28,677 nt of DNA, from assembly GCA_964560425.1 (NCBI GenBank), contig CAZLLE010000098.1:1-28677 (forward strand), given 5' to 3'. Shown piece by piece: positions 7,170 to 14,043 of the stretch; position 1 is the stretch's first letter; the number at the start of each line of letters is the position of its first letter. Under the pieces are notes generated by a model. The model searched no databases and was not told the origin of the DNA. It saw nothing but the letters and a program-made list of their open reading frames with translations. Origin of the DNA: CAZLLE01 sp964560425 (lineage in GTDB: Bacteria; Campylobacterota; Campylobacteria; Campylobacterales; QNZT01). The position numbers were made by a program, and so were the translations under genes.

Positions 7170-8594
7170 TTACGAAAATGGTATTTTGATTGTAAATGTT
7201 GTTCCATTTTTATCACTTTTTAGTGTGAGTTTTCCACCCATCTCTTTTTCGATAATAGTTTTACTAATATATAGTCCAATCCCATCACTATCAGTTTTGG
7301 TGCTAAAATATGGCTCAAAAATTTTCTCTATATTCTCTTTTTTGATCCCTTTTCCATTGTCACTTATTTTTATTTCACATGTATCTATTTTTATGTGAAT
7401 AAAGGGTTCTTTTATAGACCTTTCTATTAAGATATCTCGTGCATTATTTATAATATTTAAAATAGCCTGAGATAGTTCATGTAGATTGCCTATTATTGTA
7501 CATGGGTTGTTCTCTTTTAGGGTTATTTTGATATGTGATATTCTTAGTGTAGGCATTGCAATCTTAATTGCTTCATTACATGCCTCTTTAATATTAAACG
7601 CCTCTTTTATTTTGGATGGATTATAGAAGTTTCTAAAATCATCAATAGTTTTAGACATATATTTTAACTGCTCTTTGCCCTCTGCTATTTTCTTCTCTAT
7701 TAGTGTTTTATTATCTGCTGATTTTTTTATATTCATAAAAATATAGGATAGATGTGTGAGTGGTTGTCTCCATTGGTGAGCTATTGTAGCTATCATTTCA
7801 CCCATACTAGCTAGTCTAGATTGTTGTAAAAGTAGACTTTGTTGTGCTTTTTGGGCATCTTCTATGAGCTTAAATTTATATGATATTGCCAAAGATAAGA
7901 TAAGAGATTCTAGTGCAAATGCAATATGTAAAAATGGAAATTCTTTGTTTATAAAGGCAATAATGCCCATGTACTCGGCTATTGCGACTGTTAATGGAAT
8001 AGCCCATCCTAGATAAATAAAATAAAAGGAGAGGTTTTTATCTTTGATTAGACGGTGTGACTCACTGAGAATTAGCCAAATTGGAATAAAAATTGGTATA
8101 AGTCTAATAAAAATTGCATGTGAAAGTATAATTGTCAAAATGATATCTATTAGTATAAAGTATTTAATGATGTTAATAATTTTATGTAAAGTTATAGAGT
8201 TCTGTTTTGTATGAAAAAATTTTTCTAAAAAGAGAATAGAAAAGAGTAAAAGGGCATGTTGGTATAGATCAAAGAACATATGGTTATCTAATCCAATAAT
8301 CTTATCAAAAGGGGTGATATATATACTATCTAGTGCAAAAAGAAAGAGTAGTGTAGATGCTTGTGCTAGGGAGTAATATAGGTATTGAATATCTCTATTA
8401 TAAATAAAGAGAGTAAAGTTATAAATAGATGCTGAAATGATTACTCCAAAACAGATTGAGGTGATAAAAACTTGAAAAAGTGAATAACTATAAGCAGGAG
8501 CTTCTGGCATGTGAAAAACATGTGAATAACTATATATAGAGATAGATAAAAAAATCAATATAATTAATAATTTAATTTTTAATGCTCTATGCAC
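7170..8594 (-). CDS. Sensor histidine kinase with 7TM (DISM-type) sensor
   Basis: The 474-residue protein combines a membrane sensor with a cytoplasmic kinase. The first 245 residues contain a leading hydrophobic segment and seven more, as in the 7TMR-DISM sensors, but without the large N-terminal extracellular domain often seen. The kinase has the H-box IAHQWRQPL (H273), an N-box around IINNARD (382-387), G1 DNGKGI (412-417), F-box EPYFST and G2 GIGLYIS (438-444). The 'HQWRQPL' variant of the H-box is common in Campylobacterota. The start is a GTG sharing one base with the stop of the response-regulator gene upstream, so the two are translationally coupled and form one two-component system. 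The signal sensed is unknown. Confidence 0.92.
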   Translation of the reverse strand: MHRALKIKLLIILIFLSISIYSYSHVFHMPEAPAYSYSLFQVFITSICFGVIISASIYNFTLFIYNRDIQYLYYSLAQASTLLFLFALDSIYITPFDKIIGLDNHMFFDLYQHALLLFSILFLEKFFHTKQNSITLHKIINIIKYFILIDIILTIILSHAIFIRLIPIFIPIWLILSESHRLIKDKNLSFYFIYLGWAIPLTVAIAEYMGIIAFINKEFPFLHIAFALESLILSLAISYKFKLIEDAQKAQQSLLLQQSRLASMGEMIATIAHQWRQPLTHLSYIFMNIKKSADNKTLIEKKIAEGKEQLKYMSKTIDDFRNFYNPSKIKEAFNIKEACNEAIKIAMPTLRISHIKITLKENNPCTIIGNLHELSQAILNIINNARDILIERSIKEPFIHIKIDTCEIKISDNGKGIKKENIEKIFEPYFSTKTDSDGIGLYISKTIIEKEMGGKLTLKSDKNGTTFTIKIPFS

Positions 8595-9295
8595 TAATAG
8601 CCTTCATGAAGTTTTATTTTATATCCTTGTTTAGAAAAATTTTCAATAATACTCTTATCTATTTTGTTACGAAGAGAGCGAACTACTGATTTTAGGGCAT
8701 CACTACTCATAACTTTATCATACCATATAAAATACTCTATCTCTTCGTATGAGACAATTCTATCTCTATTTTTGGTTAATATGTCTAGGAGTAACAACTC
8801 ATTTTTTGTAAGTTTAATTAAACTTTGATTGAAAAATAGTGTTTTATTGAAGGTATCAAAAGTGTGATTTTCTGTTATTTGGATAATATTTGAGTTATTT
8901 GAGGAGAGTTTTTCACAGCAAAGATCTATCGCTTCTAATAGTTGATCCTCTTCTATTGGTTTGATTAAATATTTGACTAGGTTTAACTCTATAGCTTTTA
9001 ATAGATACTCTGTATCTGCATGAGCTGTTGTTATTATAATTGGTGTTTTTTGATCACTGATGCGTATCTTTTCACATAGTTTTAAGCCATCCATTTTAGG
9101 CATTGATATATCAGTAATTATAATATCTGGTTTTTGAGCTTTATAAATATCAAGCCCCTCTATTCCATCTTTTGCTTCATATATTGTTTGAAATTGATCT
9201 TCTAAAAAGAGTATTGCATTTTCTCTAATAAACTTTTCATCTTCGATATATAATAAAGATAGGTTTTTTGATCTGTTTTTCTGATTTTTTTGCAT
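8594..9295 (-). CDS. OmpR/PhoB-type response regulator
   Basis: The 233-residue protein has a receiver domain (about 13-125) and a C-terminal winged helix (about 145-230). In the receiver the acidic pair is E18-D19, the phosphoacceptor is D62 (ITDISMPKMDG), the switch threonine is T90 and the conserved lysine is K112 (LIKPI). The output domain shows LTKNELLLLDIL and a recognition region ending SLRNKID...GYKI. I chose the ATG at 9295; an upstream in-frame TTG at 9316 would add seven lysine-rich residues. It overlaps the kinase gene by one base and is divergent from the lipoprotein/barrel cassette starting at 9375, which is therefore a plausible target. Confidence 0.92.
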   Translation of the reverse strand: MQKNQKNRSKNLSLLYIEDEKFIRENAILFLEDQFQTIYEAKDGIEGLDIYKAQKPDIIITDISMPKMDGLKLCEKIRISDQKTPIIITTAHADTEYLLKAIELNLVKYLIKPIEEDQLLEAIDLCCEKLSSNNSNIIQITENHTFDTFNKTLFFNQSLIKLTKNELLLLDILTKNRDRIVSYEEIEYFIWYDKVMSSDALKSVVRSLRNKIDKSIIENFSKQGYKIKLHEGY

Positions 9296-9321
9296 TTTTT
9301 CACTTTTTTCACACAATTTTT

Positions 9322-9330
9322 TGCTATATT
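9322..9330 (+). promoter_or_regulatory. Extended -10 promoter for the lipoprotein/barrel cassette
   Basis: TGC followed by TATATT (9322-9330) is an extended -10 element. Transcription from about 9337 would give a 38-base leader before the GTG at 9375. It lies in the short gap shared with the divergent response-regulator gene. Predicted by eye. Confidence 0.45.
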
Positions 9331-9374
9331 ACTTGAGAAAGTCTTAAATCATCAAATTACAAAAGGGGTTGATT

Positions 9375-10100
9375 GTGTTTAAAAATATTTTAATATTTAT
9401 TTTCAGTTTAGGTTTCCTTGTTGGCTGTGGTTTGATGGGTAAATCTAAAAGTGATTCAATAACAGCTTTGCCTGAATCATCAACTATAGTAAATGGTGAA
9501 GATAATAAGTCTGGTGGTGAGGCTGTGGCTTTCCCTGCATCTGCAGATAATGGAGTTTATCAAATAAGTGATATAGATATTTTAGCTCAAGAGATTATAT
9601 TTATTCCAAAACTTTTTGATGAGATAGATAGAGAGCCTAATATTTTTATTCGAGAAAATAATATAACAAAACTTAATAAAAAATATAGTTTTGATAACTA
9701 TACTCTGCTTTCTGGTGATATTAAATATGAGAGTGATGGTAGTATGATACTTAATATGAGGTTGTTGGATAATAGATATAGTATAACGAAAGAGTATCTA
9801 AATTATAGATTTAATTTTTCTGTTAACGGTGATGAAAAATCTCTATATCCTATATCAGGGCAAGAGACAATAAATAATCATACATTTTTGGCAATAAATG
9901 ATAATAATCAGAATGCAATGAAGTTTGACCTTATGAATAATCTTTTAAATGGTGGGCTTTTTAGATACTTTAATCAAAATAAAAATCAAGTTGTTTTTGA
10001 ATCAATTGGCATAAATGAGATGAAAATTTTTGTTGATAAAAACTCTGATAATATTTTTGAAGATGAAGAGATAATATATATTATATTGGGAGAGTTATGA
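9375..10100 (+). CDS. Lipoprotein A with C-terminal EF-hand-like loop, unknown function
   Basis: The 241-residue protein has a lipoprotein signal with lipobox LVGC (C18) and no further membrane segment. A Gly/Ser-rich linker after the cysteine contains one PglB-type sequon (E-D-N-K-S). The last 35 residues contain DKNSDNIFEDEE, which fits the 12-residue calcium loop of EF hands (acidic/Asn at positions 1, 3, 5 and Glu at 12). The C-terminal half resembles the second lipoprotein at 10706-11575. The start is GTG at 9375, six bases after AAAAGGGG; a TTG at 9369 abuts the ribosome site and is less likely. The stop overlaps the start of the beta-barrel gene, so the two are coupled. I do not recognise a named family. 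Confidence 0.8.
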   Translation: MFKNILIFIFSLGFLVGCGLMGKSKSDSITALPESSTIVNGEDNKSGGEAVAFPASADNGVYQISDIDILAQEIIFIPKLFDEIDREPNIFIRENNITKLNKKYSFDNYTLLSGDIKYESDGSMILNMRLLDNRYSITKEYLNYRFNFSVNGDEKSLYPISGQETINNHTFLAINDNNQNAMKFDLMNNLLNGGLFRYFNQNKNQVVFESIGINEMKIFVDKNSDNIFEDEEIIYIILGEL

Positions 10101-10681
10101 TGAGAGTATTAATAATCATAATGTTTTCACTTATATCTCTATTTGGTTGGGCTAATGAGAGAACAAATTATAATAATATTGCTCAACTAGAGCATGGTGT
10201 AGAGATTAATCCTTTTAGATTGATACTTATTGATGGTTCATGGAGGAGTGCTAGTGGATCACTCTCTATATTTGATTATACAAATAGTGCAGAGATTACT
10301 ATTCCTGTTTTATACTCTCATGAGAGTGATTTTAAACTATTGACTTTAGATATCCATTATCGTAAATTTATAGAGAATAGAGTTGGTGGATTATACATGA
10401 GTGCTATTGGTAGAGTTGCCTCTTTGGAGGGTGAATTAAGAGATTCCAAACGAGATAATAGTGGTGAAAATTATGCTAAAGTTACTAAACTTGGTGTAGG
10501 TTTAGGAATTGGATATCGTCTTTTCTCTAAATCATCAAGGTGGTATTGGGGTGTTGGTTTGATAGCTGGGCGTTATTTGGGATCTGATAATGATATATTT
10601 GATAGTTCAAGTTTATCAGCTATCGATGATGCTCCTATCTTTATTGATATTGAGTTATTAAAAATTGGGTATAAATTTTAA
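10100..10681 (+). CDS. Outer-membrane beta-barrel-like protein, unknown function
   Basis: The 193-residue protein has a signal peptide (MRVLIIIMFSLISLFGWA, cleavage near residue 18). The remainder alternates polar and hydrophobic residues in strands of about 10, such as VGLGIGYRLF and RWYWGVGLIAGRYL. It ends ELLKIGYKF, with a C-terminal phenylalanine as recognised by the Bam machinery. That supports a small outer-membrane beta-barrel. Two ATG codons (10097 and 10100) overlap the stop of the lipoprotein upstream; the second is better spaced from GGGAGAG. The second lipoprotein follows 24 bases later. The three genes look like one operon and perhaps one envelope complex. Confidence 0.8.
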   Translation: MRVLIIIMFSLISLFGWANERTNYNNIAQLEHGVEINPFRLILIDGSWRSASGSLSIFDYTNSAEITIPVLYSHESDFKLLTLDIHYRKFIENRVGGLYMSAIGRVASLEGELRDSKRDNSGENYAKVTKLGVGLGIGYRLFSKSSRWYWGVGLIAGRYLGSDNDIFDSSSLSAIDDAPIFIDIELLKIGYKF

Positions 10682-10705
10682 AAAAATAAAAAAGAGAGAT
10701 AAAGT

Positions 10706-11575
10706 ATGAAAAATTATGTAGCACTTTTTATAAGTTTATTGGTATTTTCGGGATGTGGTGATGGAATTAATACTCCTATTAATAGTATTGATGATAAAGA
10801 GATTGTAACTAATGAAATAGCTAAAAAAAGCAGTGATGATTTAAGTAAATTGAGTGATAGTGAAAAATTGGCAGTTGCCATTAAGAGTGGACGCTCTTAT
10901 GAGAGTGCTGGTGAGAATTTAAGAGAAAAAGATGAAATATTTACTCCAAATACACTACAAAATTGTATAGATGGTGGAAGTATGGAGATGATTATGGATT
11001 TGGATGAAAATCTTAGTGAAGATGTAGCCCAAGAGATGATAATACTATTTAAAGATTGTAATCAAGATGGTGAAATTATAGATGGTAGTATGAAAATTAT
11101 TACTATTGGTGAAAATACTAGAACTGAATTTTCTGAAAACTTTAAAGTGATTGGTCAAGATTTTAGTTTTTATACAATTGGAACTGGTAGTGTTAATTCT
11201 AGAATTGAAGATGATTATGAGGTATCTACTATTAATTTGGAGATGGATATAGATGGATTGGTTCATGGTGGTCAAGATTTGGTCTATAAATCAAGAGAGC
11301 TGATAAATGGTGGATATGAAGAGTACCCTCTATCAGGAGAAGAGAAGATTGGTGATAGTGCTTATTTCAGCGTAGATTCAAGTTATGATGCAAGTTTAAC
11401 ACCATTTGTAAGTGATAAAAATTCAAATTTATTAAGAGGAAAGTTTAGATATATAGATGAAAAAGGGCATCAAGTAGAATTAGAGGTAACACAAAAAAAT
11501 GAAATTAGTGTTAAAGTTGATGAAAATGGTGATAATCAGTTTGGCAATAGTGAGATAACAGTAGTTTCTTTGTAA
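10706..11575 (+). CDS. Lipoprotein B, paralogue of lipoprotein A
   Basis: The 289-residue protein has a lipoprotein signal with lipobox FSGC (C17). The C-terminal half aligns with lipoprotein A: YPLSGEEKIGD versus YPISGQETINN, LLRGKFRY versus NGGLFRYF, and VDENGDNQFGNSE versus VDKNSDNIFEDEE at the end. Both endings fit a calcium-binding EF-hand loop. The N-terminal half, including NCIDGGSMEMIMD, has no counterpart that I see. A single PglB-type sequon, D-E-N-L-S, lies around residue 100. The function is unknown; its position after the barrel gene suggests a shared task at the outer membrane. Confidence 0.8.
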   Translation: MKNYVALFISLLVFSGCGDGINTPINSIDDKEIVTNEIAKKSSDDLSKLSDSEKLAVAIKSGRSYESAGENLREKDEIFTPNTLQNCIDGGSMEMIMDLDENLSEDVAQEMIILFKDCNQDGEIIDGSMKIITIGENTRTEFSENFKVIGQDFSFYTIGTGSVNSRIEDDYEVSTINLEMDIDGLVHGGQDLVYKSRELINGGYEEYPLSGEEKIGDSAYFSVDSSYDASLTPFVSDKNSNLLRGKFRYIDEKGHQVELEVTQKNEISVKVDENGDNQFGNSEITVVSL

Positions 11576-11616
11576 AAAATTAAATTTTTTAATAACATTT
11601 TAAACTTAAAATTAGA

Positions 11617-11649
11617 TATAATATGTTTATAATATATAGGTAAACATAT
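11617..11649 (+). promoter_or_regulatory. Promoter with operator-like inverted repeat
   Basis: Two TATAAT elements (11617-11622 and 11628-11633) precede the PPC gene at 11677. A perfect 9-bp inverted repeat, ATATGTTTA (11621-11629) and TAAACATAT (11641-11649), spaced by 11 bases, overlaps the second. The spacing would place the two half-sites on about the same face of the helix, as for a dimeric repressor. Predicted by eye. Confidence 0.45.
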
Positions 11650-11676
11650 AATATATTTAATTTTAAGGAGATAGAG

Positions 11677-12792
11677 ATGATTCGATATATAATAGCACTT
11701 TCACTATTTATTCAAATTGCTGTAGCAGGGATTGAAAAAGAGCCCAATGACAGTTTTGAAGATGCACAAGAGATTTTTTCCAATGATGAGATGATCGGAG
11801 AGAGATTAAAAAATGAATACTTTCATGATTACTATACTTTTATTGCACCCAAACAATCTTTTAAACTACTTTTTTCAACACAAGAAGAGCAAATAAGTTA
11901 TACTATTTATCTTTACAACAAAGAGCATAAAGAGATTGGAAGGTACCGTGTTGCAAAAGGTGGTGGTTCCCTAGAGAGAGTTGTAGGGGTACATGAAGGA
12001 AGGATATATATTAAAATTTATGGGGCTAATACAACAGATAGTCATGGTACTTATCAGTTAGAGATAGATGCTTTTGAGAACAGTGAAGATTTAGATCTTT
12101 ATGAAATTGAACCAAATAATACTTTAGCCACTTCTAGCCCAATTTTACTAAACAAAACATACAATGGTTATAGAGAGAGAGGTGAGAGTAAGTATGATTT
12201 TTATAAGCTCAATAATGTAAATAATTCATTATCTCTGCATTTTAGTACAAAAGAGGAGTATATAAAATTTTATATACGAGTATATGATCAATATCGAAAT
12301 GAAGTTAAAAAATTTTCCATTCCTATAGGTGAATTAGAGTTTAGTACAAGTTTTGTTGCTCCTCTAGGTAGTCTTTATGTTCGTCTTTATGGTTATAACT
12401 CTACAGATAGTAGTGGTTTGTATCAAGTTAGTCTTAATAGTTTATCAGAAGCTAATTGCGAAGTAGTATCTCTAGTCTCTAATGTAGTATATAATGGATC
12501 TTGGAATGATAGTTGTCTATCTAGTTATAGGAGTGGAGCATATGCTAAAAGTTTTAGTTTTAAACTAAACTCTGCACAAAATATAGATATTAGTTTAAGT
12601 TCAGATAAGGATACATATTTAAATTTGATTGATAAAGGTGGTAATAATATTGCTTTTAATGATGATCGTGGTGATGGATCAACAAATTCAAGAATTAATA
12701 TGTTTCTTAAAGCAGGTGAATATAAGATTGAGGCAACAACATATTATCCAAGTACTTTAGGTGATTTCAGTATTAAATATAGTGCTAAATAA
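11677..12792 (+). CDS. Exported protein of three PPC-like domains
   Basis: The 371-residue protein starts with a signal peptide (cleavage after AVAG, about residue 18). Two repeats open with the PPC hallmark, KEPNDSFEDAQEI (about 21-33) and IEPNNTLATSSPI (about 143-156). Each runs through a D-Y/F-Y-x-F/L strand and closes with G-T/L-Y-Q-[LV]. A third, more divergent unit (about 257-371) has two cysteines and the segment DRGDGSTNSRI before FLKAGEYKIEA. PPC domains are small beta-sandwiches usually attached to secreted proteases; here no protease is present, so the protein may be a binding or structural surface protein. A good ribosome site (AAGGAGA) precedes the ATG. Confidence 0.8.
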   Translation: MIRYIIALSLFIQIAVAGIEKEPNDSFEDAQEIFSNDEMIGERLKNEYFHDYYTFIAPKQSFKLLFSTQEEQISYTIYLYNKEHKEIGRYRVAKGGGSLERVVGVHEGRIYIKIYGANTTDSHGTYQLEIDAFENSEDLDLYEIEPNNTLATSSPILLNKTYNGYRERGESKYDFYKLNNVNNSLSLHFSTKEEYIKFYIRVYDQYRNEVKKFSIPIGELEFSTSFVAPLGSLYVRLYGYNSTDSSGLYQVSLNSLSEANCEVVSLVSNVVYNGSWNDSCLSSYRSGAYAKSFSFKLNSAQNIDISLSSDKDTYLNLIDKGGNNIAFNDDRGDGSTNSRINMFLKAGEYKIEATTYYPSTLGDFSIKYSAK

Positions 12793-12849
12793 GTTTTATT
12801 TGTTAGAATGTTAGTACTTATACTTTAAAAGATAATACTGGAGAGATAG

Positions 12850-13845
12850 ATGGCAAATATTAGTTATAAAGATGCGGGTGTAGATATTGATGCTGGAAAT
12901 GAGTTTGTTGAGAATATTAAGCCATTTGTAAAATCTACATTTGATAAAAATGTAATTGGTGGTATAGGCTCCTTTGCGGGGGCTTATGAGCTACCAGCTG
13001 GATATAAAGAGCCTGTAATGCTTGCAGCTACAGATGGAGTTGGAACTAAACTAAAACTTGCAATTGATGCCCAAAAATTTGATACAGTTGGTATTGATCT
13101 TGTAGCAATGTGTGTAAATGATCTTATTTGTAACTTTGGTACGCCATCTTTTTTTCTTGATTATTATGCTACGGGTGAATTGAAAACTCATGAAGCTACT
13201 TCTGTAGTAGAGGGTATTTCTAAAGGCTGTATTGAGAGTGAGTGTGCTTTGATTGGTGGTGAAACCGCTGAAATGCCGGGTATGTACTCAAAGGGTGATT
13301 TTGATTTGGCTGGTTTTGCTGTGGGCATGGCTGAAAAATCAGAGATGGATCGAGTATCTTTGGTAAAGGAGGGGGATGTTTTGATAGCTCTTCCTAGTTC
13401 AGGTATTCATTCAAATGGCTACTCTCTTGTAAGAAAACTATTTTTTGAAAAACTAAATATGAAATTTGATGATGAGATTAATAATCAAAAGTTAATAGAT
13501 ATTTTACTAACTCCTACAAGAATATATGTAAAAACTTTTAAAAAATTAAAAGATAGTATAACTGCACTAGCTCATATTACTGGTGGTGGAATTACTGAAA
13601 ATTTACCAAGAGTTTTACCTTCTCACTTACAAGCTATTGTACAAAAAGAGAAAATTAAAGTTTTACCAATTTTTGATTTTATGAGCTCTCATGTATATGA
13701 ATCAGAGATGTTTAGAACATTTAATATGGGTGTTGGTATGGTATTGGTTGTATCACCTGAAAATGTTAAAAATGTACTTGAAAATAGTGATGGATATGTT
13801 ATTGGTGAGATTAGTAGTGGTAGTGGTGGTGTTACTCTAATTTAA
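12850..13845 (+). CDS. purM: Phosphoribosylaminoimidazole synthetase (AIR synthetase)
   Basis: PurM closes the imidazole ring, converting FGAM to AIR with ATP in purine synthesis. The 331-residue length is typical. Motifs include YKDAGVDIDAGNEFV near the N-terminus, GGIGSFAGAYELP, ATDGVGTKLKLA, VAMCVNDLICNFGTPSFFLD, GGETAEMPGMY and HITGGGITENLPRVLP. The ATG is preceded by GGAGAGA. It stands alone between two unrelated exported-protein genes, as purine genes are commonly scattered in this phylum. A short GC-richer hairpin (GGGGC / GCTCC, 13857-13871) follows the stop and may help termination. Confidence 0.97.
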   Translation: MANISYKDAGVDIDAGNEFVENIKPFVKSTFDKNVIGGIGSFAGAYELPAGYKEPVMLAATDGVGTKLKLAIDAQKFDTVGIDLVAMCVNDLICNFGTPSFFLDYYATGELKTHEATSVVEGISKGCIESECALIGGETAEMPGMYSKGDFDLAGFAVGMAEKSEMDRVSLVKEGDVLIALPSSGIHSNGYSLVRKLFFEKLNMKFDDEINNQKLIDILLTPTRIYVKTFKKLKDSITALAHITGGGITENLPRVLPSHLQAIVQKEKIKVLPIFDFMSSHVYESEMFRTFNMGVGMVLVVSPENVKNVLENSDGYVIGEISSGSGGVTLI

Positions 13846-14043
13846 AAAATAGATAAGGGGCGTACTGCTCCTATTCTTTATTACTCTATCTAAATATAAT
13901 AATAACTTATTAAAAACTTATAAAAACTCCTTTTCTATTAAAAATTGTTTAATTATAGCTTTTTTGTATTGCTTATAATTTATAAAAAAGCTATAATTTT
14001 AATTAATAGATTAAGTCTAATAACTACTTCAGGAGTTAAATAT

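Noticed and set aside
13945..14043. N-terminal extension of the TIM-barrel-like protein from a TTG start
   Set aside because: No ribosome site precedes the TTG, while the ATG at 14044 has AGGAG at good distance and is followed directly by a signal-like segment.
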